DNA of 64,000 nucleotides from Siphonodentalium dalli (taxonomy: Eukaryota; Mollusca; Scaphopoda; Gadilida; Siphonodentaliidae): contig CP136062.1 in assembly GCA_032622095.1 (NCBI GenBank), positions 153,692,875 to 153,756,874 on the forward strand, in the 5' to 3' direction. This document shows, one piece after another, positions 21,248 through 32,913 of this stretch. The translations under genes were made by a program, and so were the position numbers. Below the pieces are notes generated by a model. The model was given only the letters and a program-made list of their open reading frames with translations. It made no database searches and was not told the origin of the DNA. How positions within the stretch are numbered: the first letter of the stretch is position 1; the number at the start of each line of letters is the position of its first letter.

Positions 21248-21849
21248 GACTGGATTTGATATGGCGGGTCACATATGGTTCTGAAAATACATGTTTTGTT
21301 TCTTATATTTTTTGGTAAATTTGAAATTGTTCGTTGGTGCTAGTTCAATTTTTATAATCAGCAGTCACGTAAAAATTACATCTGTAGACCATGGGAAGAA
21401 AATCTAGAGCAGTTGTTACTCTGAAATGTTTATGGTAGTAAATAATTTAAATGATTCAACGGATGTGAAAGTGCGTCTTTCTGTTTCGGATTCCAGAAAT
21501 GAATACAAATGGCACAGTAATTGCTCGGGGTGCGATTTTTGTGTTTTATTTTTTTTACTTTAATGGGTATTTATTTACTTCAATAAATAATGCTTGAAGA
21601 AAGGTAGTTGAGGTATTTATCAACCTATTTCAACACCGGGAACAAATTAAAAAGCAAATATTATTAGGTATAATTTGGAGTGCATACCGTCATGTGGCTT
21701 TAATACATAATATTTTCATGTCACTTCTGGTTGTAATTGAATATACTGTTTATTGAATTAACACAGCATTGGAATGATATAACATACAATAATAAAACAA
21801 AGTGCATGACTAACACGATATGAACATAACTTGCACAAAGAAACATTTA

Positions 21850-22786
21850 CTTGTTTGATGCTGGAAACGATAGCATATTCACATTCTAAGGTTTCAAGCA
21901 AGATTGTTTCATGGCTACAATTTGTCTTGACTTACTGAACAACCATTCGCTGGTTACACTGGTCACGCATATATAAAATTATTTCATGGCACTCTTCGCT
22001 AGCATTGGATAATTGGACCACCAGTCTAATGGATTTCTCTCGAGGTCGAGGTAGGACGCACTACCATAACATGTAATTTCGTCATCAAGAGTTGACACTG
22101 CACTCTCATTGTTCAAGACAAACATACTGTCCCAAAGTTATTTTGCGATTGGTCTCAGGATCCTCACAATCGTCTTTATTCACTACATTTTCTTGTTTGG
22201 CCTTGATGCAGTGTCGGATACAGGTCCTTTCATCAGCGATGTTTTCTCTAAACGCTTTCGAAGTGTTCTTTGGACAGATATTGACACTAAAATCAAGGGT
22301 CCAGGTATGTCGCCACACTAAGCATTTCGTCAAGGCATAATTTTCAGCAGATAGAATATCTGTAAATTCACTGACTGGTTTCAGACTGCTGACATCGTTC
22401 GACTATCCTGCCACGTTAGGATAAGATGTAATGTCTTTTTGAGCGAATTAGATCCACTATTGTTTTGACCATGTCATATTTCGCACCCCATCTCCGACAT
22501 CTCGTTGACAGTCAGCAACAAGGGATTGTTGTTTAATTTCCATTTCGCGCAGTTCAAATAGCTCTTAAATTGCGCCAACGAATCAAACTTGTAGAGAAAG
22601 CAGAAACTATCGCACGGCAAATACAAAGCAATCTGCTTACATGCTTAGCTTTCATCGAGTTGTTGACAGCCATATTGTGCCCGAAGCAAGAAAGGTTTTT
22701 CCAAACGCGAATGTTAACAGCTTTTATAATGCTTGACTATTGTCTGTTGTTATCACGATCAGGATTAAGATTAAGACTCCACAAAC
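21850..22786 (-). pseudogene. Decayed hAT-superfamily transposase (C-terminal half)
   Basis: Reading the minus strand across frames gives, in order, the landmarks of a hAT transposase. A TDN-like site precedes a CFGHN motif (about 22680). A degraded LVADC...RWG segment follows (about 22500). Next come a SEFTDILSAENYA match (about 22360) and an ATYLDP match (about 22310). The C-terminal dimerisation region is last: LERNPLDWW, then SVTSEWLFSK, then N-V-N-M-L (about 21870-22040). Several stop codons and at least two frame changes show it is dead. The N-terminal part is missing where the double-hairpin element sits at 22787. It could have served the many non-autonomous hAT elements nearby, but no matching ends were found. 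Confidence 0.75.
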
Positions 22787-23244
22787 TTAACCCTTTACCC
22801 AAAAGAACGGCCCTGTGCCAATGCATTCTCTTATATATGCGAGTCGACCATAGGTCGCCTCGCATATATAAGAGAATGCATTGGCTTAACACATATTAAA
22901 AATGATAAAATTGTCAAAGAATGTAGAAAAATATTATAAAAATTGTTAAAAAATGTAAGAAAAAATTATAAAATTGTTAAAGAATGTAAGAAAAAATGGT
23001 AAAAAGTGTTAAAAATTGTTAGGCCAATGCATTCTCTTATATATGCGAGGCGACCTATGATCGACTCGCATATATAAGAGAATGCATTGGCACAGGGCAT
23101 AACTGTAACCATCACAATGTGGTCAATGAACCGGTTCCAATGATATCCATATCTGTATGGTGTTATTGAGACAGACGGAAGATATTTTAGGCTGTTGAAG
23201 CTTTATTTGGGCGTTTTTGGCCGTTTTGTTGAGTAAAGGGTTAA
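22787..23244 (+). mobile_element. Double-hairpin TTAA element (family A), copy 3 (long spacer)
   Basis: Complete and TTAA-flanked. The spacer between hairpins holds about three diverged units of a roughly 34-bp A-rich repeat (GTTAAAGAATGTAAGAAAAA) instead of one, making it 458 bp. It abuts the hAT pseudogene. Confidence 0.9.
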
Positions 23245-23326
23245 ACAATCAGTACTTCCCGGCGTGATACTAGTATTCTCGCAGTGTGATTATTGGGGAA
23301 GTAAAATGTCTCCAGAACAGAACTTT

Positions 23327-25134
23327 GTACAAGTCTGAGTTCAGTGTGTCTGTCATTTGCAGAATGAGGTCCCCAGAGAGGGAATTTAGTGACGCTATAC
23401 TGAATAGCGGGCTAGCCTCACAAAATGCACACTCTAGGGACCTCATTCTGCATGGCCTCATCTGCTATGGGATAAATAGACTCAAGATTGCAGTTCCCAA
23501 ATGGTGAATACTGAGATGTACACCCATTGGGAACCTCTATTATGCAATGTGTCCTCTGCCAATTTGGGGATATAGAGAAACTAAACTAAGCGAGAGGCCG
23601 ATCTTGATCGGCAGATGTTTAACCCATACCTTGGCGATAGCGATTAGCTATTTTTATAAATCCTTACACCAACCTTTTCATGAGTGCAAAAGTTTCAACA
23701 ATTCACACTTTATATAGTGATCGTGTGAAAAATATTTACTTATCACATTGTGTCAACAGGTTTGGTGGAGGATGTTATTATTTTTAAGCAAATAAACCAA
23801 ATGACCCTCATTTGCAGGTTAGGGGTGTGTTATCATAAACTATGCCAAGAACTATAAACATAATCAATGGAAATATTTGAGTTATCAAATCGGATAGTAT
23901 GGGGTTAATCTTACCCAAACAGAAAACAAAACTGTTCCAGAGTGATCAATCAGTTTGACATATGATAAACAAAGCCTGCCGGCCACCACTGTCAGGCTTA
24001 GCATGTAGTATCTAATGTCCATAGCAATAAATAACTCATTTCAAAAACACACCTGGTCTGTATGATATGTTCTCTTCAAATTCACAGCAGCAAAGAGGTA
24101 TTAATTACTTGAATTATAAAGGACAATAATTCTGTTAAAATATATCTTATCAAACCCATATTCGAACTCGATCTGTATTTAGGGGTGATAAATTCATATA
24201 CCAAATTTGGTATTGATCAGATGAAAAATGTTTTGATTCATAGCAGCTTGGGTGAATTCTAAGTAAACATAAGAGTGAAAAGGGTTAATTAAACAATACC
24301 AAAAAACCATACAGATGAAGAACATGCTAAGAAAAACCTAGGTAAGAAATATGAGGCAGATCAGAAGAAATATGTTCAACTTGTTGCATTGGATAGCATG
24401 TGTGTGAAGGGTTAATTATTTTCTAAACCGATCAACCAATCAATACCAAAAACTATACAGGTGAGGGGTGTGTCATCATAAACCTACATATCAAATATGA
24501 ACACAATCGGACAAAAAATACTTCGGTTATAGCATCAGATTTAAAAAAAAAAAATTCTTCCGAAAAAAGGGTCATAACTCCTTTAAAATAAATCGGATCA
24601 AACACATATTCGAACTCGATCTGTATTTTGGGCTGTGAAACTCACATACCAAATTTGGTTCCAATCAGATAAAAAATGTTTGAGTTATGGCAGAATGCGT
24701 GAATTCTAAGTCCAAAAAGGGCCATAACTCTAACAAAACTCGGATCACACCCAAATTCGAACTTGATCTGTATTTTGGGCTGAGAAACCCATATACAAAA
24801 TTTGGTTCTGATTGAATAGAAAATGTTTGAGTTATCGCATTACACATGAAGTGTCTACGGACGGACAGACAGATGGACGGTACGACGGACGGAAGAACGG
24901 CGAGTGGTCAATCCGGACGTTGACACTATGTGCACCATACTATGGTATGGGTACACATAAAAAGAAATAGAATCTAGGTGAAGAAATTTTATAATAAAGA
25001 AACTTTCCAGAGAAGATGAGGCCTAAGCAGAATGAGGTCCCCAGAGGGTGAATTTGGTAATGATAGCCTGCTATACTAAACTCACCCTCTGGGGACCTCA
25101 TTCTGCAAATGACAGGCACACTAAACTCAGGCTT
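23327..25134. mobile_element. GAATGAGGTCCCC family, copy 5, split by an insertion
   Basis: The left portion is 23327-23589 and the right portion is 24958-25134. The break falls in GAAACTAA / AAAGAAATAGAATCTA, and copy 9 (minus strand, about 59100-59140) has the uninterrupted join. Hairpins are present at both ends (23360-23452 and 25028-25105). Confidence 0.85.
23590..24957. mobile_element. 1,368-bp insertion with TAA duplication
   Basis: TAA precedes (23587-23589) and follows (24958-24960). ACCCATACC near the left (about 23623) and GGTATGGGT near the right (24944-24952) are inverted, though not at the very ends. The inside holds at least three ATAACTC-type units (TCTGTATTTTGGGCTG, CATACCAAATTTGGTTC) ending in a GGACGGACAGACAGATGGAC run. 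The class is uncertain. Confidence 0.6.
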
Positions 25135-25236
25135 GACTTTGTGTAGCACATCGCACATATACAGAAAATAGCTTAGTCATTAGGCTAAATTAATGACAGC
25201 TAGGGACCTGTGGACATCGAAAATATATCTTACTAG

Positions 25237-26493
25237 TAGGGTCCTGCGAACCTTATAATTTAGGTCGAACCGAACCTTGAAACCGAATCATCGTCTTGGT
25301 TTCGAATCGAACCGAATCTCGAACCCAATTACCGACCGTGTCATTGAAGAGAGTCCAAGCGACGTACTCATAATACTAGTAGCCAGTTAGAACGTATGTG
25401 AATCATTATAATAGTACAATCAACGTGTTATATACAAATTTATCGTATACGATATAAGATAATTACATGTTGAAGAATTATTTTATATTGGAGATGAATG
25501 ACAATCCGATAAAACGTTGATTTTATGTTCCGTTTATGTCCATACATTATATTACATAACACCGATTAAAACAAATATCCGATTATCATTCTCCGTATAT
25601 ACCCGCGTCCGCTCACTGAGCATCACTCATGAAAAATCATAACTTATTCTAACAGTAAGTGAGACAGATGTCTGATTGAATCATCGGTCAAGCTTCCAGT
25701 AGTACATATGTACAATGTAAACAACGCGATAAACGACGCATTGAACTCCTAACACACTGACAGCATGAACGCGCCACGTGGCATAACTCGGTAACTATTA
25801 ACAGACTCGTCAATCTGTAACTGCGACAACACATGACAAAGATCAAAGCGTGCCGACGTCGCGTTGTAGCAATTAAGTGTCACAAGACAAAGCACATCGG
25901 GTTACATAATCATGTCAATCATTTATGCTGATAAACAATGGCCACACCTTCTCCTCACTGTGATTGGTTGACTGTTGACACAGAAGGCTGCCGGAAATAC
26001 CTATTCACTTTCAGCCAGTTTACGGAATTCAAAAAAGCTTGTTCGATCTGTATTCATCAATAATCATAACTTATTGTCTCGTTTGTTAGGTATAATTATG
26101 TCTATTAGTAAAGTTATATGGAGAATAAAACAAACTTTGACGAGGTAGAACTTTGACTGAGATAGAAATGTTATAGTTTTACTAATTAATTATCACGAAT
26201 TTGACATGTCCGACTGGACCGTTTAGCGGGAGCGGAATAAAGTTATGCCAAAAGACCCGTTCAATGAAATATCACCCAGTAAACATAAAATCATAGTATC
26301 ACACAGTTGTATGTAAACCAATTAATATACGGTATATAATCAATAAACAATTCCCAGTACGCAAAATTTGCCCATTTTGCGGGACTAAAGAAAAGGTTCG
26401 ATATAAACGAATCCCGTCTAAGATTTCGAACCGGACCGAATCATCACAGCGGTTTCGAACCGAACCGAACCTCGAACGGTTCGCAGGGCCCTA
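25237..26493. mobile_element. Non-autonomous hAT element, TAGGGTCCTGCGAAC type
   Basis: A perfect 8-bp direct repeat CTTACTAG flanks it (25229-25236 and 26494-26501). Tips TAGGGTCCTGCGAACC and GGTTCGCAGGGCCCTA are inverted repeats. Subterminal GAACCGAA / TTCGAATCGAACC runs occur at both ends. No transposase frame. It landed beside the Helitron-like terminus at 26498, so the duplicated site includes that CTAG. Confidence 0.85.
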
Positions 26494-26497
26494 CTTA

Positions 26498-27292
26498 CTA
26501 GCAGGTTAGCCCGCCACTGGCGGCAATCGTCAGAAACATGACAATTTTTAATTTTTTTAATTAATTTTTTTATTTTATTTTTTTATTTTCAATGAGTTAA
26601 TTGTGCGCCTTTTTAATTTACTCGCTTTTTGAATTTATTTTTTTAATTAATTTTTGAATTAAATTTTTTGTTTTTCAATGAGTTAATTTTGAATTTTTGA
26701 ATTAAATTTTGTGTTTTTCAATTTTACCCGATTTGACCTTGAATTGATAATTTTCAAGGTCAAGGTCAGGTCGGGGGTCACAATTTAACCCGTCCATGAC
26801 ACTTCCTGTGGGTAGCAAGTTTGAGCTCAATCGGTTCGAGTCTATAAAGGACACACACATATATATGATTTGTGGGTACCCATTTCAAGGTGAAGATCAC
26901 CTCGGGCGGAAAAACTGACCCGTTCCTAGGAAGCCCTAAGTACGTAAGAATCACACACCACGCTCATGTCTGGATACAGTCACGCTCACGTGTGGACCCA
27001 GACGTAAGAATCACATTACACACATACGCTCTTTATCAACGACACTGCGGATACGAACGCTCTTTAACTATCAACGCGATTAACCCCACAGTGCCAATTT
27101 TTGTGACTGGGTGTGGAGAATTGGTGCTGGGAGCTTCTCCAAAACACCGCGACGACGCGTCCCGTGGGTTTTTACACTTAGATGGGAAGTTTGGTCTCGA
27201 TCGGTGCAGCCGTTTTCGATTTTATAAAGGATATACACACATATATACGTATATATATATTTATATACGTAGTTCTCAAAATATATAGTAGA
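26498..27292 (-). mobile_element. Non-autonomous Helitron-like element
   Basis: On the minus strand it starts TCTACTATATATTTTGAG and ends GGGCTAACCTGCTAG|T. No inverted ends. An open frame of 138 codons (26872-27288, plus) has a counterpart in the element at 43953; it starts at a non-ATG codon and I take it as shared repeat sequence rather than a gene. Confidence 0.65.
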
Positions 27293-27417
27293 CTAGCAGG
27301 TTAGCCCGGCACCGGCGGCGTTTGTCCGAAACATGACATTTTATGACATGTTTATTTTTTAATATTAATTTAATGTTTTTTAAATGTAATATATATTTTT
27401 TCTGAATTTGAAGCTTG

Positions 27418-27765
27418 CGCCGCACGGGCTCGGTGACCCGATAAAATTCGTATCCGGGGCAAGATACATTCACATAGCAAATTTCAAGTCAATAGCTCCA
27501 CCCGTTTCCAAGATCTCGTCGGCGCACGCGCTGCACGGGCGTTGCACGGGCTCGGCGACCCGATAAAATTTGTACCCGGGGCAAGATACATTCACCTACC
27601 AAATTTCAAGTCGATAGCTCCACCCGTTTCCGAGATCTCGTCTGCGCATGCGCGAAGCTGGCGTCGCACGGGCTCGGCGACCCGATAAAATTTGTATCCG
27701 GAGCAAGATACATTCACATAGCAAATTTCAAGTCGATAGGTACACCCGTTTCAGAGATAACGCAT
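27418..27765. repeat. Three tandem units of about 122 bp
   Basis: Each unit contains GCACGGGCTCGGCGACCCGA, TAAAATTTGTA, GCAAGATACATTCAC and CCACCCGTTTCCGAGATCTC. G+C is higher than in the surroundings. Confidence 0.8.
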
Positions 27766-27847
27766 TCTTTGTTTTTCAATGAGTTAATTCATGGTACCCG
27801 TCCTCCCCGTCCTAAACTTCAGAGCGAAAAGTCGAGATAATTGCATT

Positions 27848-27958
27848 TCGTCCGCATCCGTATTTCGGACGCATGGGGTCAGTCGTTTAGCCACGTCCAT
27901 TGGAATCCGCATCCGTATTTCGGACGCATGGAGTCAGTCGTTTAGCCACGTCCATTGC
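27848..27958. repeat. 55-bp direct duplication
   Basis: Two adjacent copies of a unit with CCGCATCCGTATTTCGGACG and CAGTCGTTTAGCCACGTCCA. Confidence 0.85.
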
Positions 27959-28307
27959 AATAAAGAGTGTTAATTTTTAACACCTCCGTATAAGGTCAAT
28001 ATAAAGATCGTTGATGTCTTAACCACTGCAGTGCCGTTTTTTGTGACTGAGATTGGAGAACGGGTGCTCTGAGCTTCTCCAAAACGCGACCACGGCGGTG
28101 TCGGTGGCATTTTACACTTATATACAAAATTTTAGCTCAATCTGAACACGCGTTTTGGATTCCATGAAGTACCCACATACATATATATACACACACACAT
28201 ATATATATACGGAAGTCTCAAATTATATAGTAGATATGGCTTCACACCAGATTATCCCCAACACAAAATAAGCTGCGAGAAAACTGCTAATATCATCAAA
28301 ATGGTGT

Positions 28308-28709
28308 TTAACCCTTTACCCAACAAACCGGCCAAAACCGGCCAAATAAAGCTTCAACAGCCTAAAATATCTTCGGTCTGTCTCAATAGAACCATACATA
28401 TATGAATATCATTGGAACCGGCTCCTTGACCACGTTGTGATAGTTACAGTTATGCCCTGTGCCAATGCATTCTCTTATATATGCGAGTCGACCATAGGTC
28501 GCCTCACATATATATAAGAGAATGCATTGGCCTAAAAAAAATCTTTTTTTAACACTTTTTACCATTTTTTCTTACGTTCTTTAACAATTTTATAATTTTT
28601 AATGTGTTAAGCCAATGCATTCTCTTATATATGCGAGGCGACCTATGGTCGACTCGCATATATAAGAGAATGCATTGACACAGGGCCATTATGTTGGGTA
28701 AAGGGTTAA
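28308..28709 (-). mobile_element. Double-hairpin TTAA element (family A), copy 4
   Basis: Complete, reversed relative to copy 1. The first hairpin has small changes (CTCACATATATATAAG). Confidence 0.9.
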
Positions 28710-29271
28710 TCAACAATTATTGAATGAGTAGTGTTCTTGACACATTCATTATTTTAAATGCCTTTAGCGATACGACAGACTCTTTGTATAGACACCAATG
28801 CGGGTGACAGTCGTGGCTGTTTGTTTACTGGTACGACAGTCGGTTAGAATACTCCTACACATAATTTTTTCTCAGTTGAACAGCCAATTTGATACAAAAT
28901 TTAAAAATATATCATCGACCACGATAATTTCGTTTTAGATTAATACGATAATTTTATAACATAAGAAGAGCAATTGCTTAGAACATGGCAAAATATGCCT
29001 GTGGTAATTGCAACAAAGGCCATAACTCTGGAAGAAAATTTGCGGGCAGAATCAATATTTGAACTTCATCTGTATTTTGGTCTATGGCAGGCGGAACCCA
29101 AATTCGAAGGACTCAGTGAGAGCTTTCCGATGAATCAGCAAGCCATATTTCCGACAATACTAGTCATGAAAACATACTCAATGTGCAGGTGGGAATTTTT
29201 CATGAAATTAATAAACATGCATTCATGTTTATTTGGAATACTGGAGTACTGTCTTCGAGTTTAAGTTGTTG
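28710..29271. repeat. Mixed repeat remnants
   Basis: Bases about 28985-29110 are an ATAACTC-type fragment (aggccataactctggaag, ttgaacttcatctgtatttt). Bases 29113-29160 are a piece of the CAGTAATGCCC fold-back centre (GAGAGCTTTCCGATGAATC). An open frame across them is not a gene. Confidence 0.5.
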
Positions 29272-29519
29272 CCAAGAGCGATATGAATATATGCACACTT
29301 TCCAAATCGGACAAACCCTTGAACAGATTCTGATCAAATATAGCACAGTACTACTGCAGAATTTATGGAGCTAAGGTCACACAAACAGGACCACACACAG
29401 TGTATCATTGTGACAAGCGGAATTCTGCAGTACATGTAGTACTATGCTAAATTTGATGGGAATCTGTTCAAGGGTTTGTCCGATTTCGAAAGTGCGCACA
29501 TATTCATATATATCTTTGG
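29272..29519. repeat. Fold-back hairpin, 248 bp
   Basis: CCAAGAGCGATATGAATATA pairs with TATTCATATATATCTTTGG. Inner matches include AATCGGACAAACCCTTGAAC with GTTCAAGGGTTTGTCCGATT, and TACTACTGCAGAATT with AATTCTGCAGTACATGTAGT. Confidence 0.75.
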
Positions 29520-30300
29520 TGATCTTCCACGTATCGATGCAGGAGATACACCTACTTAAAGGTGCGAGTATGGTCTAAAGAACTGGGTATGTGGCATTAT
29601 CTTATGCACAGGGGATATTGGTGAACTTCGATCACGAGTGAGTCTATGCTCAATATAGGTCCGATAGATATAAACCTTGTATTAAGGTATATACTCATGG
29701 TAGTGTTATTGCACCAGGGGACCTGCGTCCGGAACTCATTCGATTAAATATTCTCGATTAAGATGCGCATTGTGTTCTGTCTGATTATCATCATCATTTT
29801 AAATCAATGCAAACAACAAATTCTCTCAATAATTTGCCCGCAAATCATGCCGTTGACATCACCACAAACTCAAATCAGATGTCTGACCTGGCGTCACTGG
29901 TGATGATACGAGTTGTTCGGATACCATCGGTAATTCTCATTGTGCCCCGTTTCTTTTAATTTGCAGTTTCATATAATTCGTGCAAACCTCAGATATCATA
30001 TACAATGTTGAAGGGTTTTGAAGTGATGGTATTTGTAATCGGGCGAATCTAAAACAAATTTGAATTTTCCAATTTCTTTTATCACACATATGAGGACATG
30101 CTACCATGCATACAAATGATATGAAATAACATTATAAACACATTATTAATATAAGCAATTCATAAAAATACTTTTGATGTCGAATGAAGACAATTGCACT
30201 CAATGAAATTAGTCAGTAAAAACAGCACAAAAAGCTGCAAAAGGTTGAAATACTGGCGGAATATGACATACATGATACATGCAGTAGATTACCCATGTCT
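29520..30300. other. Unassigned sequence
   Basis: No gene or repeat family was recognised. Confidence 0.3.
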
Positions 30301-30308
30301 ATACTAGA

Positions 30309-30791
30309 GCTGATGGGGTCTTTGTCACAAGGAATCGATCACATTCGTTGCCAGCTTTTTAACTCCATCACAAATGTAGCTAGCTTTTCTATGGCGATCA
30401 CATTTGTAGCCAGCTTTTCATATTCATGCGAGCCTCAATGAACAAGATTAGGTTAATGTCATTTTTCTGAGTTGATGGATGAAAAACAACTTGAATTTTA
30501 ATTTCATATTAGTTCATGTAATTAACCCGAGGTTTCTGATCAATGTCATTAGAATGCTCGATTTTATGTTCCAATATAAGTTGATAAACGAAATCAGTTA
30601 TGGAGCATACATGTAATGTCGACATTTTAGTCACGAATGCAATGACGTCATATTTCGCACCATATAAAGCATGGAATTAGAAAAGCTGGCTACGAATGTG
30701 ATCGCCGGTGAAAAGCTGGTCACATTTGTGATCGATCTAAAAATCTGGCTACGATTGTGACTGGATCCTTGTGACAATGACCCCATCAGTG
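30309..30791. mobile_element. Non-autonomous hAT element, CTGATGGGGTC type
   Basis: A perfect 8-bp direct repeat ATACTAGA lies at 30301-30308 and 30792-30799. Tips GCTGATGGGGTC and GACCCCATCAGTG-like are inverted. Each end has two or three copies of a GATCACATTCGTAGCCAGCT-like unit in opposite orientation. No reading frame. Confidence 0.75.
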
Positions 30792-30844
30792 ATACTAGAT
30801 GTTAGTTACACCTAGACAAAAGTGATACATAATAGTACAACTTA

Positions 30845-31037
30845 CAGTAATGCCCTAAATAATCGACTCCTTAACCACAGCAGAATTATGGGGAATTCTT
30901 CAGGATTTAATCGGAAATATGGCTTGTTGCCATTCATTGAGAGCTTTCCGATGAATGGCAACAAGCCATATTTCCGACTAAATAAATTCCCCATAATTCT
31001 GCTGTGGTTAAGGAGTCGATTATTTAGGGCATTACTG
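30845..31037. mobile_element. CAGTAATGCCC fold-back element
   Basis: 193-bp near-perfect hairpin with TA on each side; slightly shortened in the right arm. Confidence 0.85.
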
Positions 31038-31051
31038 TACATGGGAAATCA

Positions 31052-31350
31052 TTAAAGGGGGCCTGTACCTAAATCCAGCATAAATCTCCTGATATAATCA
31101 ACAGAAATATCCAATATAAGAATTAATATCAGTCAAGAATGAGACTCACCATGTATAATAACCTGATAACTATAACGAAAATGAGTAAAAGGCTTAAGCC
31201 ATTTACACATTTTCCTCATAATTTCCATGTTTTTCACATAGTTCATATAATACATTAGTGTATTTTGCAGTCATCCCTGACTAAAATTCATTCATTTGTT
31301 GTTTATTCTACCTTTGTATAGAGTAGGAGATGGCCCCAAACACAAACTTT
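31052..31350. mobile_element. TTAA-flanked element E, copy 3 (right end lost or diverged)
   Basis: Starts TTAAAGGGGGCCTGTACCTA and has the family's inner arms (ATCAACAGAAATATCC; ATTCATTCATTTGTTG; GAGATGGCCCC). The expected mirror of the tip is absent near 31345. Confidence 0.6.
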
Positions 31351-31481
31351 TTTTATTGGAGAGCTATCAATTAATATAACAACAAAGTTTATTTATTCTC
31401 CATGTTCTTCTTAGTGGTGATGTTTTTGACAGACTTTTATAATTTGTACACATTTACACCCTTCGTACGCCTTGGGTCCCT

Positions 31482-31873
31482 TTAACCCTTTACCCAACAA
31501 ACCGGCCAAATAAAGCTTCAACAGCCTAAAATATCTTCGGTCTGTCTCAATAGAACCATACAAATATGGATATCATTGGAACCGGCTCCTTGACCACATT
31601 GTGATAGTTACAGTTATGCCCTGTGCCAATGCATTCTCTTATATATGCGAGTCGACCATAGGTCGCCTCGCATATATAAGAGAATGCATTGGCCTAAAAA
31701 AAAATCTTTTTTTTAACACTTTTTACCATTTTTTCTTACATTCTTTAACAATTTTATAATTTTTAATGTGTTAAGCCAATGCATTCTCTTATATATGCGA
31801 GGCGACCTATGGTCGACTCGCATATATAAGAGAATGCATTGGCACAGGGCCCTTCTGTTGGGTAAAGGGTTAA
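31482..31873 (-). mobile_element. Double-hairpin TTAA element (family A), copy 5
   Basis: Complete, reversed. Hairpins are intact at 31625-31693 and about 31774-31842. Confidence 0.9.
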
Positions 31874-32211
31874 AGAGACAGTCTCCCATGAATTTTATTA
31901 CAAAGTAAAAAGCATTGAAATTGAAATGAATTGTGGAAGTGAAACACATTTCCTTCCTCAAATGCGAAGTTGTTTCTAACCTCTGAATTATGTACCATAA
32001 CCACTCCAGCAATGGGTTAATTTGGTGAAGTTTTTAAAAACTTGTTCTACATTATATATTGTTGTCAATTGTAAAACACATGTATATGGTCTAATAAATC
32101 AGTATGTTCTTGTTATTTTGCATGAGTTATTAAACGGTCAATAAAACATGCTCTAATATAAACTAAAACATCGAAGTCAACTTGACGCAGAATTAGATCT
32201 AGAACAATATA

Positions 32212-32459
32212 CAGTAATGCTCTAAATAATCGACTCTTTAACCACAGCAGAATTATGGGTAACTTTTCAGGATTTAGTCGGAAATATGGCATGTTGCCAT
32301 TCATTGGAAAGCTCTGAAATATGGCATGTTGCCATTCATTGGAAAGCTCTCACTGAGAGCTTTCCGATGAATGGCAACAAGCCATATTTCCGACTAAATC
32401 CTGACAAGTCACCCATAATTCTGCTGTGGTTAAGGAGTCGATTATTTAGAGCATTACTG
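32212..32459. mobile_element. CAGTAATGCCC fold-back element with an arm duplication
   Basis: TA-flanked. The left arm centre (GAAATATGGCATGTTGCCAT, TCATTGGAAAGCTCT) is duplicated in tandem, about 32280-32350, so the hairpin is lopsided. Confidence 0.8.
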
Positions 32460-32500
32460 TATAACAAGTGTAGAGTCAACTTCACCATAGTTAATAAGCC

Positions 32501-32826
32501 TTCAAATAGTGTGTCTGTCATTTGAAGAATGCTTAGGCCTCATCTTCTGGGAAGTATCTATAGTCTCAAATTAACATTGTTTTTCGTTACTTTTTTCCTT
32601 CTGTTTAGTTCCTATATCCCCTAATTTGCAGAAGATAAAATGCGTATCTTCAACTGGGGAACTTCAATCTGATCTTATGTCTCCCATAGCAGTTGAGGCC
32701 TCAGCAGAATGAGGTTCCCAGAGGGTGAATTTGGTGATGCTAGCTGTGCTATGCTGGATAGCATCACTAAATTCACCCTCTGGGGACCTCATTAAGCAAA
32801 TGACAGACACACTATTTGAACACATG
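32501..32826. mobile_element. GAATGAGGTCCCC family, copy 6 (left hairpin deleted)
   Basis: Tip AGCCTTCAAATAGTGTGTCT passes directly into GCTTAGGCCTCATCTTCTGG, so the left hairpin is missing. The right hairpin at 32705-32795 is intact. Confidence 0.8.
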
Positions 32827-32833
32827 AAGACTT

Positions 32834-32913
32834 AACCCTTTCAGTGCCAGGTCCGATTTTTGTATCAACCCATATTTCCTTGATCATTTTTCAAATTGAT
32901 TGATTATAAAGGG
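32834..32913. mobile_element. Fragment of a family-B terminus
   Basis: TTAACCCTTTCAGTGCCAGG and TTTTTGTATCAACCCATAT match the left end of the element at 2775. Its right side meets the TTAA of family A copy 6. Confidence 0.6.

Larger units (their letters stand above)
27293..28234 (-). mobile_element. Second Helitron-like element, joined end to end
   Basis: Minus strand: A|TCTACTATATAATTTGAG at 28234 to CCGGGCTAACCTGCTAG at 27293, and the next base is the T of the neighbouring element's TC. It carries the 122-bp tandem repeat (27418-27765) and a 55-bp direct duplication (27848-27958). Confidence 0.65.

Noticed and set aside
26872..27288. 138-codon frame that looks like a small protein, partly shared with 44247-44474
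   Set aside because: The shared part is just the common body of two Helitron-like elements, the start codon is not ATG, and the end is a microsatellite.
28974..29374. Two plus-strand frames of 63-96 codons
   Set aside because: They cross an ATAACTC-type fragment, a fold-back fragment and a hairpin arm; no independent coding signal.
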